A stretch of DNA of 64,000 bases from Trichobilharzia szidati (lineage: Eukaryota; Platyhelminthes; Trematoda; Strigeidida; Schistosomatidae). The notes beneath the pieces are model-generated. The model made no database searches. It was not told the DNA's origin and was given only the letters and a program-made list of their open reading frames with translations. Both the position numbers and the translations under genes were made by a program. The DNA is taken from the NCBI GenBank assembly GCA_944472155.2, contig OX235275.1:51725228-51789227 (forward strand), read 5' to 3'. Within the stretch, counting starts at the first letter, position 1, and the number at the start of each line of letters is the position of its first letter. This document shows positions 1-11,199 of the stretch, in pieces.

Positions 1-182
1 GTTGGCGAAGAATCAACACTAAACCTCCCATGTGTTGAGGCAAGTAGTTTACCAGTGAACCGCTTACGCATCCACTGCACAAGTACACAACTGTGATCCA
101 GAAAAATTTAAAAGTTCAAAATTTTTGATGTAAGACTAACGAAAACTCATCAAAATATGCAAGAAACAAAAATGTCAACAGG

Positions 183-525
183 TCGGGTGTGAGGACAAAT
201 ACTCTCCGAAGACATTGGCTAGGGGTTGCGCTATATCGTGAATTGGCAGAAGTAAGAATTCATGGGCTGGCCATTGGATCGGGTCCCGGTGGCTTAATGG
301 TATTCGAGCTCGCTATCCTTGTAACCAGGACGTCTTGGGTTCGAACCCCGGTATGTGTTTACTGATGAAGAGTCCCAAACAAGGACGACACAGCTGTCCA
401 GTACTCTCAGGTTTTCCACTGGTTCTGCAACCAATGTCAGCTCATGATGAAATCCTGTAACCAATCAACCAAATCCCTACAGAAACCAATACTTGAAAGA
501 TTGACCTACTTTAAACTGCATAAAT
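183..525 (+). mobile_element. F2 tRNA-derived SINE with HHR motif
   Basis: Pol III-type promoter: A box TGGCTTAATGG at 290-300 and B box GGTTCGAACCC at 338-348. Eleven bases later comes a hammerhead-like core: stem I near 359-364 pairs with 399-404 (CAGTAC), core ATGAAGA at 365-371, stem II GTCC/GGAC, then GACA where GAAA is expected, stem III CAG/CTG and TC before the cleavage point after 398. The first core C and one A of GAAA are substituted, so this copy is probably inactive. The tail contains the family hallmark ATGATGAAATCCTGTAACCA. Non-coding. Confidence 0.75.
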
Positions 526-539
526 AAACCTTCACTGAA

Positions 540-770
540 TCATCCTATCCTTAATGTTCAACTCAATTAGACGTCAAAAATATGATCTGTAGAGATAAAG
601 ACTTTCTTAAGTAAAAGGTTATACAATACAATGAGCAAAGACAGATAAAGGTCTAGCTGACAAATAAAAAAGCGTTAGTCAAGAAGAGAAAGACTAATCT
701 ATCAGCTTTCAAGAAATTATTGAATCAATAATCTTTTCGTGAAGATAACTCTGGCGTTGCTGACTGAAAA
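540..770. other. Unassigned AT-rich DNA
   Basis: Short AT-rich stretch between a SINE and a LINE fragment. I see no coding potential, repeat match or RNA structure here. Confidence 0.5.
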
Positions 771-774
771 AACT

Positions 775-1030
775 AACTGAAATTGTAGCTTAGAAAGTGA
801 CACAGAAGTGCAACAACAGTTTAAGTTGCCACACTCCATTTAGCACACGAAGAGAGACAAAAGAGAGATTTCAAAGGGTATCTCTGTAAAGACAAAATAA
901 CATAAATTATATGGATTTAGAAGAACAGTTTTGAGCCATATCACTAATAGTCTGAAGCGTCCAGTTCTTAGCATCATGGGGATCCACAACCAGGCTGTCT
1001 ATAACTCTTTACACCGTTTAGACTAACTAT
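775..1030 (-). pseudogene. LINE 'family B' ORF C-terminus, fragment
   Basis: The minus strand reads a degenerate peptide containing DAKNWTLQTISDMAQN, followed by a 3' tail whose complement includes GAAGTGCAACAACAG. A second copy with the same peptide pattern and the same tail lies at 45170-45745, which shows this is a dispersed element. The pattern resembles the extreme C-terminus of a non-LTR retrotransposon ORF (tryptophan-rich, after the RT). It differs from the SR2-like RTE fragments nearby. The clade is not certain. Confidence 0.5.
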
Positions 1031-1074
1031 CAAAGATTTCATTAACCGCTGTTTTTACAGTATTCAAAGTCGGG

Positions 1075-2425
1075 ATTCTTCATGCTGCCTGAGTGTAGAA
1101 GATTTCCAAATTAGTTTCAGATTGATGAAGGTGTACTGCCTTTCCTTTCCGATTCTGGCTAGCTGGCTTCGACACTTTCATCCAATCCACCTGCCTGTAG
1201 TTGGAACGATGCTTCATATATATGTGAAGGAGGTAACCTCTATCAAATCTCTCCGGCTGGTAGTGATTGGTGCTGGCTGTTATTGCTGTTGTTCGGTTGG
1301 TTATCTACATAATCTCCATCTATATGTTCACATAGATGAGTCCTGTCTTCGCTGCCTCTTCAGCCAGTTTGTCGGTTTTCGCCTGTAAGTCTTCGAGTTT
1401 ATATGACATTAAACATATTTCATCTGCGAAATCCAGTTCTTCCAAAGGGAGTCTTCTTGTCGGTCGTACAGCATATTCCTGTCTCCTCGCTCCCAACGTA
1501 CAGCCTGACGCATAATGCAGTCCACCACAATCAGGAATATCGTCGGTGGTAAAAGTCAGGCTGCCTTGTCTTATTCATGTATTCACTTAAGAAGCTTCAC
1601 TGAATTTTCCATTGTGGATCACCTCATACTTGGCGTTGTCATGTCCAGCTAATGAATGAGGTTAACAAAGACTTGGGCACCGCACGCCATAGTGTTGAGG
1701 TAGTTTTCAAATTACTTATCGGTCAGTGCTGTCTTCCAAATCCCTTTTAGAAATCGATCGAGTTGAGGTAGAAGTTCGACTGCCATTCAATGCTTAGTTC
1801 GATGACGATGCGGGGATCTGCAATTTGATTAGGACATGAGTTGACTTTCCTTAATGCAGCTTGTTTCTTGGTGCGGAGTTCTGCGTCCAGTGTGACTTTT
1901 ATTCTCTCAAGAATGATGCGACTTGGCACTTTATTTGGTGTGGAAATCAGTATTATTCGGCGCTAGCTCTTGCATAGGCGTAATTCGCTCTTCTTTGATA
2001 GCTTTGCAAAGTAGCCTTTCTTCCAGTGAATTGGGCAACCTTCCTTCCTCTCAACCCTTTGGAAGTTAGGGTATGAGCACATCTGCTGCAGTCTTTGGGT
2101 CTGTTTTCAGTGCTTCGGTAGAGGGTGAATTTAGTCTGGTCCTGCTGTCTTCCGATGCTTCAGTATCTAGATCGCATTCAGGATTTCTGATTTCATTTGA
2201 GGATTAGTGTCCACTGGCAGGCAATTCTGTGCGTGCTGTTAGTGATGGTGTATTTCTGGACGAGCTGCAAATGATGGTCGATTCAAGAGTCCTTTGAAAT
2301 GATCAGTCCATTCTTTTATTTGTTTCTCCTCTTTTTCATTAGGTTCCCTCGACCACTTTTTTATCATTTTCACCGATGTTGATCTCTTCCCGGATACAGA
2401 TGGACAGGGCGGGATGATCACCCAC
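1075..2425 (-). pseudogene. RTE (SR2-like) LINE, degenerate RT region
   Basis: Reading from 2421 down, the minus strand gives the pre-RT segment EKEEKQIKEWTDHFKGLLNRP (2239-2421). Next comes an RT block around ILERIKVTLDAELRTKKQAA with ADPRIVIELSIEWQSNFYLN (1747-1929), then the FADD-region and the QAKTDKLAEEA-like stretch (about 1310-1560), and C-terminal sequence to about 1075. The order matches an RTE-clade ORF2: linker, fingers, palm, thumb. Frameshifts and stops are frequent, so this is an old copy. An RTE would supply a nicking endonuclease and reverse transcriptase in trans; this copy cannot. Confidence 0.8.
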
Positions 2426-2905
2426 TTTTCCCACCTTATTTCTAGAAATACCTCAATTTTCCCCTAGTTTGCCAACTTTTTGAATGGAATGTTACCTAAG
2501 GTTTTGCCCATTTTCATGAAAACGTTCTCCGACTTACTAGTCTTACACCCTACTAAGTAAGCTACACGGAATGAAATTCCTCTAACAGGGGAAAAACATA
2601 ACAACATTGTTAAGACCTCTGATAGCCTGCTTCTAGACACTATTTATACACCGGTATAAAAATATATGCCCTATGGCTATAAAAGTAATTTTAATGTTTT
2701 ATTGACAAAACTTTATTTTTTCCCCCTTCTTAAGCAAACATTTCAGTCATTTGAAAGGTAGTCAATAAATATGCCGTCTAACTTCGAATGAAAAACTGTT
2801 TAATAGCGTGTGATGTACGATAAAAATCCTCTGAAACATTGATTAAGGGATATAAAAACTAATGTTAAGATGTCACGAATGTACATATTGATTTATTATT
2901 ATTTC
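2425..2905. other. Unassigned AT-rich DNA
   Basis: About 480 bp, strongly AT-rich, with short A and T tracts. No open frame of note and no recognised repeat. Confidence 0.5.
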
Positions 2906-3275
2906 AGGATTTCGTCGTGAACTGACATCGGTTAGATGACCATTGGGTAACCAGCTGGGAGTACTGGACCGCCAGCAGTTTTGTCCTAGTTTTGAACTCT
3001 TCTCCACCAGAGTTCGAAATCATGATCTTCTGGTTGCAAGGCGAGCTAGTAGACCATTAAGCCACTGGAACTTGATTCAGTGGCCAGTGCACGAATTCCA
3101 ACTTCTGCCAATTCATGATATGGTGCGACCACTAGCGAATTTCATCGCTAGGGATTATTTGTCACCAAACCCAACTTGCTTTACCCTACTGGTCACGACT
3201 TCCCACTAGAACTCAGGTTGCTACCCACCTGGATAGGACCAGTCACTAGTGAGCATCAGATTGATATTCAAGTGT
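2905..3275 (-). mobile_element. F2 SINE, degenerate
   Basis: The minus strand carries the F2 hallmarks in order: the tail (complement of GATTTCGTCGTGAACTGACAT), the CCAGTACTCCCAGCTGG segment downstream of the ribozyme cleavage point, and the tRNA-like part at about 3050-3090 with AAGCCACTGG complementary to the A box. The HHR core is eroded: insertions in stem III, core not recognisable. Confidence 0.65.
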
Positions 3276-3569
3276 TGGGTTGATTTACTAGTGGAACATA
3301 GGGCTTCGCCAGCAAAACATTATTCTAATCTGTCTTCTGCAGCCTTTTTTTACTAGCTCGAAAATTCCTCATGTGTCCTTACGCGATGTCCCCTATGGTC
3401 CCCTTCGCCCCACGCCAAATGCATTCTTTCTAACTCGGGTTCCACTGTTGGACCTGAGACGTGTGTTGCTCAAGCTATGTCCTATCCATCCCCATTTTCG
3501 CTACCACATTTATTCTGTGGTGAGTTCTTCGTTGGTTTGCCAACAGAGATTCTCGTTGCTTATCCGAAG

Positions 3570-4665
3570 TCTTCATCAACCTCATTCGTTAGCCAGCTAT
3601 ATGATAGTACCACGTGTCAGGAGATCCACAACGGAAAATTCAGAGAGGCATCTGAAGCGAAAACGGGAGTAAGAGAAAGCTGCCTATCATCACCCGTGAT
3701 ATTCCTAATTGTCGTGGACTGGATTATGCATTAGACTGTGCGTTGGAAACAACGAAACAGGAATACGCTGGACCACCGATAAGAAGAGTCTAGAATATCT
3801 GGATTTCGCGTGTGGATGATTTATGTTTAATATCACAATAACTCAAAACCTTCAGGCAAAAACCAACAAACTGGCTGAAGTGGCAGTGAAGACAGGACTC
3901 CAAGTGAACGTGGAGAAGACGGAGGTAAGTGATTAAGATAACCGATGAACCTCACCATCAACAACCAGCACCAATTACTATCAACGGGAGAGATCTAAAT
4001 GAGGGCATTTCCTTCACTTATCTGGCCAGAAAGCACCGTTTCGGCTACAAGCGGAACGGATGAAGATGTCAAAGTCAGCCATACAGAATTAGAAAGGCAA
4101 CAAATTCCTTCATCAACCTAAGACTAGTTCGGAGATCTTCTGTGCTCAGTAAGCCAGCATAAAGAACAAGATTCAGCTTTTCAACACCAGTATTAAGTGA
4201 ATCAGTCAGTTCTTTCATATTGGTCAGAAACTTGGCGAGCACGTCACGAAAAGGATTTTAACAGGCCACTGTAGACTTTTGTCAACAGCTGCACGTTTCG
4301 CTAGCACAAGATCAAATGGCCGGCCAGAAAGGATAAGAAGAAAGAACGCCTGGCTGGCAACAAACCAACAGGTGAGAGTCAACTGCACAACAAATATGTA
4401 GAAGAAAATTGAGATGGGTTGATCAGGCATAAGTTGAGGAGGTCGTTGAATGACATCGCGTACCAGATCATCACTCGAGTGGTTATTTGGTGTGAGGGTT
4501 TCATGGAGGAGATGATAGCCTTTGTGCAATCGTGGTCTCAGCTAAATAGGACAGTAGAGAATAGAAGAGAGTGGAGGTGGGTCGCTGAAGCGCTACTTTC
4601 CACACAGAACTCCGTAATTCCTTCATTATGCATTACACCACCAGACTTTAGTCAGTTAAGATAGC
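3570..4665 (+). pseudogene. RTE (SR2-like) LINE, RT palm to 3' end
   Basis: Plus-strand translation shows the RT palm pattern TGVRESCLSSPVIFLIVVDWIM (in two pieces, about 3660-3730), where intact RTEs have a Q-G-C-L-L-S-P block before the FADD motif. Thumb sequence (QAKTNKLAEVAVKTGLQVN, about 3850-3920) and an RRSLNDIAYQ-type C-terminal segment near 4440 follow. Multiple frameshifts. It ends near 4665 after the family tail, which contains GCTACTTTCCACACAGAACTC. Confidence 0.8.
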
Positions 4666-4669
4666 TAAT

Positions 4670-5050
4670 ATATACTCTAAGCCTGAATCAAATTCACGCC
4701 TTACACAATTTAAGGAAGAGGAATTTCATCACAGTATCTTTTGGAATCAGAAATTATTCAAAAAGGCAAAATCTTTATGGCCTCCTTGATACCATAAATG
4801 GTAATGAAGAAACCGAGCAGAACATGGGACTCTATATACTACTGACGACATAAGATGTAGTTGCCTACCACTAAAATCAAACACTTGTCTCAACCAATCA
4901 CTCGTATGCATTAATATCATATTTCAAGCTAGTCAGTAATATTCATCAAAATACTAGAGACACGATTTGTTTTGATGACTTCTCCTACTGATCGATACGA
5001 CTCACAATCAACTTCGAAAGAAATAAATCCACCTAATCAGTAGAAATTGT
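4670..5050. other. Unassigned DNA
   Basis: No ORF or repeat that I can match. AT-rich single-copy-looking sequence between a LINE end and an F1 SINE. Confidence 0.45.
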
Positions 5051-5054
5051 AAAT

Positions 5055-5620
5055 TGGTAGATGGTGACTAGCAGTGAAATCCATGATAGCGTGCGTTTCG
5101 TCCCATTTGGGACTCGTCAACTGCAATTACCCAATGAGTAGAGGTGTTCCCGCTGAGGCTCGAACCCAGTACTCAAACGCCAAAGCGTTATCCATTAGAT
5201 CACTTGGGCCATGAAAGCCACCACCTCTTGTACAACGAATCTTGTTATTTATATTTAATTCAATTTTAAATTTTCCCGTCGATTTACTGGACTGATATGT
5301 CAGGTCTCAGACTGACACGTCAGCTCCCTGAACAGATGCTTCGACGATGTCTGGTCGAGGCTCGGTGTGAATACCATCAGTCACTCACTGAGGAATGCAG
5401 GTACCTCCAGGCGCCAACGAGTCCCAATTGGGACGAAATGTGCATTTACTCCTGAATTCCACTGCTAGTCACCGTCCATAAAGTAACTTGAAGTTCAATG
5501 ACCAGACATCGTCGAAGCATCTGTTCAAGGAGCGGACATGTCACCTGAGACTGAGCATATCAGTCCAATCAATCAATCGGAAGATCTTAAATTGAATGAA
5601 GTAGAAATGGTAATTGAGTT
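5055..5620. mobile_element. F1 (SMalpha-like) SINE, two copies in inverted orientation
   Basis: A minus-strand copy (about 5055-5260) is joined to a plus-strand copy (about 5290-5620). The minus copy has the tRNA-like part with the B box complement GGCTCGAACCCAG and an HHR: TTGACGA core, GTCCC/GGGAC stem II, GAAA, and GGATTTCACTGCTAGTCACC downstream. The plus copy has AACGAGTCCCAATTGGGACG with GAAA. In both, the first core C is lost and stem III is damaged. The segment GGATTCCACTGCTAGTCACC is what I recall of the S. mansoni SMalpha repeat. Confidence 0.7.
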
Positions 5621-6425
5621 ATTATTTTGTTGACTTTCCGAGTAATTTACAACCATTTTCTGTATAATTTGAATGACGTAGTTACTGAATAGGCATGACA
5701 AAGAAAAAACAACATCGATAGGAAAGTAAAAAAAGGCAAAAAATACTATTTCCCAGAAATCCCTTTTTTGTCCTGTGTAATTATAAGAAAAATCGAATTA
5801 TTTTTATTCTCTGATAATAAGTAGGGAATGAATGTTTTTTGGAGAGAATGTTATTTTGAGTTTAGAAACTTAAATGAATTCCAGTTTATAATTGAATCTC
5901 AAATTTGAAACCAATCAAATTTGTGCAAACCAACAATTGAGCATTATTGGTCTAGTTAGTGCCCGTAATTGACTGACTACAGAGTGAAATTGTGTGAAGT
6001 TATATGTGGAATCGATCATTAGCAGGAATCTACCAAGTGCAGTATGACAGCAGGTACTCGCATATGACATCTCCTGGCAGTTGCGTTATATCATAAAGCG
6101 GAATAAGTGAGAAGTGTTGGACTACTGTACTTCTTCAACCCAGTGATGGAATGGTCGATTAAGTCATCTTGTAAGCTAAAAACCTTTGGCTAAATCTCTC
6201 GTGAAGTCATGGGTGAGTACTTCAGAAGAGTCGCAAGCAAGAACGAAATAGCCATGGACTACTTCGTAGTCTTCGTTAGTTCTCTAACTGAATGAAGTCA
6301 GTTTGTGATCAAATTTGATATTAATCAGATAACTACGAACCGAAAGTGGAAAACTGTAAGATAATATAGTATTATATATGTTTGCATTATTATTATTCCT
6401 TTGGATTTTGAGGGGAAACTAGGGC
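5620..6425. other. Unassigned AT-rich DNA
   Basis: About 800 bp with short direct words (for example TTGTGAAGT and CAAATTTG) but no convincing repeat, ORF or RNA. Runs of A and T at 5700-5760. Confidence 0.45.
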
Positions 6426-6429
6426 TTCA

Positions 6430-7060
6430 AAAACACACCTCTACTCTCTTCTATTCTCTGCTGTCCCATTTAGCTAAGACCACGATTGCACATAAGCTAT
6501 CATCTCCTCCATGAAACCCTCACACGTACCACTAGAGTGATGGTCTGGTACGCGATGTCATTCAACGACCTTCTCAACGTATGCTCAATCAATCCATCTC
6601 AATTTTCTTCTACATATTTGTTGTGCACTTGCCTCTCACCTGTTGGTCTTTTGCCAGCCAGACGTTCTTTCTTCTTATTCTTTCTGACCAGCCATTTGAT
6701 CTTCTGCCAGCGAAGTGTGCAGTTGTTGATAAATGTCTACAGTGGCCTGTTGACTTCCTTTTCGTGACGTGGTCGTAAAGTTTCTGACCCATATAGAAGA
6801 ACTGATTGATTCACTTAACATTGGTGTTGAAAATTCGAATCTTGTTCTTTACGCTGGCTGAGTGGGTGCAGAAGAGTTTCAAACTGGTCTTAGGTTGACG
6901 ACAGCGTATCTTGACTTTCCGATTTTGACTGACTTTGACATCTTCATATGTACCACCTGTAGTTGAAAGGATGCTTCCTGGCCAGATAAGTGAAGGAGGT
7001 TGCCTCTGTTAAATCTCTCTCGTTGATGACGATTGGTGCTGTTTGTTCTTGTTGTAATGA
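6430..7060 (-). pseudogene. RTE (SR2-like) LINE, C-terminus and 3' end
   Basis: Minus strand: the C-terminal segment is the complement of TCTACTCTCTTCTATTCTCT, then the block encoding an RWIGH-RRSLNDI-type stretch (near 6550-6600), the LAKDQQVRGK stretch (6610-6680), and the LNVGTTGGTYED-like stretch that lies before the tail. The frame is broken several times. It is related to the R-rich C-termini at 3570-4665 and 61830-62420. Confidence 0.7.
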
Positions 7061-7364
7061 AAGAATCAAGGAGTAATTGACTGAATTCAAACTAGAGATT
7101 GCTGCCCAACTGTTATTCTGAATAACTGGCGCATAACCGTTCATTTTGTACTTTCATCGACCTCATCGTGACGGTGGTTTTCTATCCAGGTGTTTTTGAA
7201 TTCACTTTCTTGGCCTCTAACAATTCATGTCACGTCATGAATCCAAACTTCATTTCCAGTTCCTTTTGATGGTGTGAGGCAGAACAAACACTTCAGAGAT
7301 TCGAATAGTTTTGCTTTGTATAAAAAAATGGGTTGAGGCCTCAATCCGAACTGTGTAAATTGCA

Positions 7365-7775
7365 CATATGATGCTCGCTAGGGTTTGGCCCCACTCAAGC
7401 AGTTACCTGCCGTTATAGTGGGAAGCCGTGAGCAGTAGGGTATTGCAAGTTGAAGGTGAGGCAGTAACTCATCGAAGAAGACATTGCGAAGAGGTCGCAC
7501 CATGTAATGATTCGGCAGAAGTTGGAATTCATGGTTTGGCCATTGGATCTGGTGTTAGTGGCTTAATGGTCTCCGAGTTCGCCTTGTATACAGAAAATCC
7601 TGGGTTCAAACCCTGGGAGCGGGTGCGTGCTGTTGAAGAGTCCGAGACAAGGTGACCAAAACAGCTGTCCAGTACTCCTAGCTGGCTTTCTGATGGTCCT
7701 CTAACTGATGTCAGCTGATGATGGAATCCTCCAACTAAGCAAACAAAGTCACTGCAAACCATTACTTCAAAATCG
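7365..7775 (+). mobile_element. F2 SINE, near full length
   Basis: It begins with GATGCTCGCTAGGG-type sequence, as the copy at 59860 does. It then has the GAAGCCGTGAGCAGTAGGGT body, a tRNA-like part with TGGCTTAATGG (about 7558-7568) and GGTTCAAACCCTGG (about 7603-7616), and the HHR: stem I GTGCTG, core TTGAAGA, GTCC, CAAA-ACAGCTGTC, then CAGTACTCC. The first core C is T and stem II has decayed, so activity is unlikely. Confidence 0.75.
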
Positions 7776-7779
7776 TGAA

Positions 7780-8065
7780 TTAATTTTCAAATCATGGATT
7801 TCATTTGAAGTATTACCAGTTGGTCCAGGTATTTAGCCAGAATCCAGATGATTTGAATTGATTTGACTCTATGAGCTTGATCAAACTGGCTGAGCTCGAT
7901 CGTGAACGAGTGAAATGGCCCTTTCGTATTTAGATCACTTGGATTTGATTAGAAAGCATTCCTGGCTGATGTGAGTGGTATTCAACTACTCATGTCAGTC
8001 AACCAGTAGTGTGTGGTTACATTTGACTGAATTCGAAACCACGGAATATACACATTTGATCATAG
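7780..8065. other. Unassigned DNA
   Basis: No coding potential. Contains the short words TTTGACTGAATTCGAAACCA and ATTTGATT but nothing assignable. Confidence 0.4.
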
Positions 8066-8070
8066 GGAAT

Positions 8071-8142
8071 AAAAAGACAGTTGCAGCGAAGAAAATTTTC
8101 TTTTCGACGAAGTCATCATCTAGGCTGTACATTCGTGTATTT
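8071..8142 (-). ncRNA. PLE-type hammerhead motif (left arm of an inverted repeat)
   Basis: 72-bp segment, the near-exact reverse complement of 8254-8325. On the minus strand it reads GTACAGC (stem I), a core resembling CTGATGA with one inserted A, GAC-TTC-GTC (stem II), GAAA, the palindromic stem III AAGAAAATTTTCTT, C17, then GCTGC (stem I return). Same type as the HHRs found 3' of PLE ORFs at 13271, 37871 and 55915. Confidence 0.7.
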
Positions 8143-8253
8143 GAGTTTTAGCCATCCCCCTGTTTATTATGGCATACTAATTCCTAATTGTAATTTTTAT
8201 TAGTTCAACCCCTAATCAGAAATTGTTCTGGAACTTTCCCATCCATTTGATAT

Positions 8254-8325
8254 AAATACACGAATGTACAGCCTAGATGATGACTTCGTCGAAAAGAAAA
8301 TTTTCTTCGCTGCAATTGTCTTTTT
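8254..8325 (+). ncRNA. PLE-type hammerhead motif (right arm of an inverted repeat)
   Basis: Plus-strand partner of 8071-8142, separated by 111 bp. GAAA at 8291-8294, palindromic stem III at 8294-8307, predicted cleavage after C8308. The extra A in the CTGATGA core probably weakens or abolishes activity. The predicted class is type I, with a loop-free stem III as in dimer-active hammerheads. Confidence 0.7.
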
Positions 8326-8329
8326 GAAT

Positions 8330-8690
8330 TCGAAACATGAAGAAAATCAATGGCATGCGCAGCAATTAGCTAAAATGAATGTCACCCTTGTGTTAAAGAA
8401 TGTTATTTTTTATATTTTTGCCCTAAGTAATCAACCCATAAACCTATTCCAAATTCAGTGGTGCATATTTTGGTCAAACAAGTTGTCCAATAAGGTTATT
8501 TCGTGTCCACAACGTAAACTCTAATAGCCAACGATTTAAAATATTGATTTTGGTTTTTTCCCTCTTCTTACCAATGTTCAATATGCTTCAAGGCTACGAC
8601 AGATTACGAATATCCAGATGAAAGATGTTACGTATTTCCTGAGATAATATGATCACTGAGTCAGGTCGAATAATTAAAAATTCACATTGA
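8330..8690. other. Possible PLE 3' flank, otherwise unassigned
   Basis: AT-rich DNA between two HHR motifs of different types. No GIY-YIG or RT residues could be read in any frame. Confidence 0.35.
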
Positions 8691-8691
8691 T

Positions 8692-8752
8692 TCCGAATAA
8701 TTCTACTGAAGAAGCTGTAGCCCTACACAGCGAAACGTTCAGAAAAATACCT
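8692..8752 (+). ncRNA. Second-type (GAAACG) hammerhead-like motif
   Basis: Stem I TTCT/AGAA. Core CTGAAGA fits CUGANGA exactly. Stem II is GCTGT/ACAGC closing an 8-nt loop, then GAAA and a two-pair stem III AC/GT, with U17 before CAGAA. A base mismatch sits next to the cleavage point. Same layout as the motif 3' of the PLE at 16711-17525. Confidence 0.6.
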
Positions 8753-8754
8753 TG

Positions 8755-9165
8755 TTTTAATTTTCCAAACACACTGGAGGTTATTTTGAGTAATTTTACA
8801 AGGCTGCCACAGACTTACTCAGGCAAGGACCTATTGTCTGGAAGAAAAGAGAGATGGAGTGGATATACGCCAAGGAGGCTGTTCAGTGATTGACTCCACA
8901 CGATAAAGCCTTGAGTGGAACCGGAACTTGAAGCGACGCGTTTAGTGTTTAGGAATCACGTGAAGAAGGCCATGTAAAAAGAAGATAAGAGAGAACAGAA
9001 TTCAATTAACATGTGTCGCTGAAGTCCTTTGTTCAAATCGTAATCTAAAGGACTACGATTATGAGATTATAAACATATATAACTTCAAATTGATAACTTC
9101 CATGCCCCACTGGTGTATTGTTTCTCTCACTCATGTACTATTTCGATTCTAATTAGAAGATAAAT
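8755..9165. other. Unassigned DNA
   Basis: A short frame spans 8820-8890 but shows no family motif. The region contains a weak LINE-like tail word near 9000-9040 (CATGTGTCGCTGAAGTCCTT), so a worn RTE end is possible. Confidence 0.35.
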
Positions 9166-9470
9166 CTTCTATAGTTTGGTTTGTAAGGGTTAGTTTTGTT
9201 TTAACGAGTTGATCACGGATTGATATCAGTTAAAGAACCATTGAAAACCAATCAGGGAGTACTGGACAGCTGCTGTTTCATCCTAGTTTGGGAATCATCA
9301 ACAGTACGCAACCACTAGGGTTCGAACCCATGACCTTCCATTTACCCCAGTGGGTGCGTACTGTCGAAGATTCCCAAACTAGGATGAAACAGCAGCTGTC
9401 CAGTACTCCCTGGTTTTCAATGGTTCTCTAACTGATATCAATCCGTGATCAACTCGTAGAAGATGAGTCA
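9165..9470. mobile_element. F2 SINE halves forming a 106-109-bp palindrome
   Basis: Arms at 9205-9313 (minus) and 9351-9456 (plus), separated by 37 bp that includes a tRNA-like B box (GGTTCGAACCC on the plus strand at 9318-9328). Each arm carries an F2 HHR: stem I GTACTG/CAGTAC, core TTGATGA or TCGAAGA, stem II TTCC/GGAT, GAAA, CAG-CAG-CTG stem III, TC. The promoter appears only once, so this is not two complete SINEs. Confidence 0.75.
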
Positions 9471-10135
9471 TTATATTGGACAATAGTTGAAGACAGTTTA
9501 CAAGTAGGACTGTTCGGCCTTCAAGCTTTAAGGTTTCAGCATCGATGGTGTAGTTTATACGCCCAAACTACTCACGTTCCTGGACTTACCATGACCTAAT
9601 AAACAAGCCAAGGTGTAGAAATGCATCAGTGAGAAATCAAACCACGATCACATAAGAGGTTGACTAGCATTCTACGCATTACACCACCGATGCAAATGTA
9701 TTTATATGTATATAAATTGTAGTAGAGTTTTTATCGATTTTTACTTATTGATTTATTTTTAATTAATATTTATAAGTTACCGACCATTTACTACACTTTT
9801 TGCCTAATTTATTTATGCGGAAAAATTGAATTTGTCTTCTATTCTTTGTTTTAACATTTGTACGGAATGAATTTAATAAATGCATATTCACACAGGAAGT
9901 CAGTTTTCTCTCCTCATCATTTGAGGTTGGTTGAAGACAAATTCATTTTGTTCTGATGAGTACCGCTCATTCATGCATTTTTTTCAGTAGACTTTGAGCT
10001 TCTTGACAGCTGAAGCTTGTCATTAAGCCGAGTATCACTTAGTTAGTAAGTTAAAGCATATTGATTAGACATTTTTTCATTTTTGTAGCCATTCCAAGTG
10101 GAACATTGGGCTTCAAAAATTATAACTATAAAATG
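9470..10135. other. Unassigned DNA
   Basis: No coding signal. Short AT-rich stretch at 9700-9850. I could not match it to other parts of the window. Confidence 0.4.
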
Positions 10136-10139
10136 TCAA

Positions 10140-10800
10140 CCTCCAAAGGGCAAGAATCTGATTAACAGAGACAAACGTCTAGTTACTGAGGAGGATGAGG
10201 AAGAGATTAGCAAGGAACTACAATTGGTTCAATCCCCACCTTGAATCAAATAATTATCCTAAGGCTTTCATAAAAAGATATGTAAAATGTGAAGATAAGG
10301 ATGGATCGAACGAAACCTGTTGCTAAGAATCGGATTAGTACAGCAGTGATTCCTTACCGCAAACAAACATCCGGAGACATAAAGCGAATCCTTAACGATC
10401 ATAACAACATAAGTGTATTTTCGTGCAACTAACACCTTACGCTCATTACTGGTGAAGGTTAAGGATAAAATAAAAGAAGAGAACCAACAAACTTGTGTAT
10501 ACCAGATCAGTTGTTGGGACTGTGACGCCGTATATGTAGGAGAAACTTCCAGACAAGTAAACATAAGAGTGAAAGAGCATAAACGCTGTCTAAAGGTGGT
10601 TCCAAAGACCTCTGAAGACTTGAAGAAGCTAGAAAACACATCAGCGATTGCACTGCATTCGATAGAAACGGGACACAAAATCGACTAAAGTTCTGCAGAA
10701 AGGTTTTGGTTCATATAAAGAAAGAGTGACTGCGGAAGCCCTACATAATATATATGAGTGAATCCCAACAGTTTGAACAGACGTGAAGGTGTGATGTTAG
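10140..10800 (+). pseudogene. Penelope-like element: thumb remnant and GIY-YIG endonuclease
   Basis: The readable core at 10413-10688 contains CVYQISCWDCDAVYVGETSR followed by VNIRVKEHKR: the Cys-rich lead-in, the Y-V-G of GIY-YIG, the downstream R and the E-H-K/R motif typical of PLE endonucleases. Upstream (10150-10400), frames broken by stops give PLE thumb-like residues. After the stop at 10686 the similarity resumes in another frame (SYKERVTAEALHN, about 10700-10750), so there is a frameshift. A degenerate HHR follows 337 bp after 10800. Confidence 0.85.
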
Positions 10801-11136
10801 CTGATGTATGGCAAATCCTGACTAATAAATAAAAATTGGATATGTATCAACAATTAATCATACTTGGTCAAAATTCCCAACTGTCTATATCTTCTTATGG
10901 AGACGCTAACAAATGTTTTATGACCGTTCACCCACACACCATTGTATACTGCATATACACATATATTTCAACAAAAGTAGACTAATTTTGAAAGTCTGAG
11001 GCCAAATTTTGATCACGGTCCATACAATTTTGTTTATTGTATATGTTGATAGCTGTTTCATTACTCATATGATTGGACAAAGTTTTTAAAAGCAAGAGAT
11101 GTCCTTTTATAAATGAAACTGTGTTAGGTTAATTTC

Positions 11137-11194
11137 GATTAATTTCCCTGGAGAAGTTCAGACCAGATTGCCAAAAGAAACGTTGAAATTAATC
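11137..11194 (+). ncRNA. Hammerhead-like motif 3' of a PLE
   Basis: A perfect 10-bp stem I (GATTAATTTC with GAAATTAATC) encloses a C, the core CTGGAGA (one deviation from CUGANGA), a weak stem II region, GAAA, CG and TT. The layout matches the motif after the PLE at 16711-17525. Stem II is not convincingly paired, so it is a decayed copy. Confidence 0.55.
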
Positions 11195-11199
11195 ATTCC

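Noticed and set aside
10268..10678. 136-codon minus-strand frame
   Set aside because: Antisense to the PLE endonuclease, whose motifs are clear on the plus strand.
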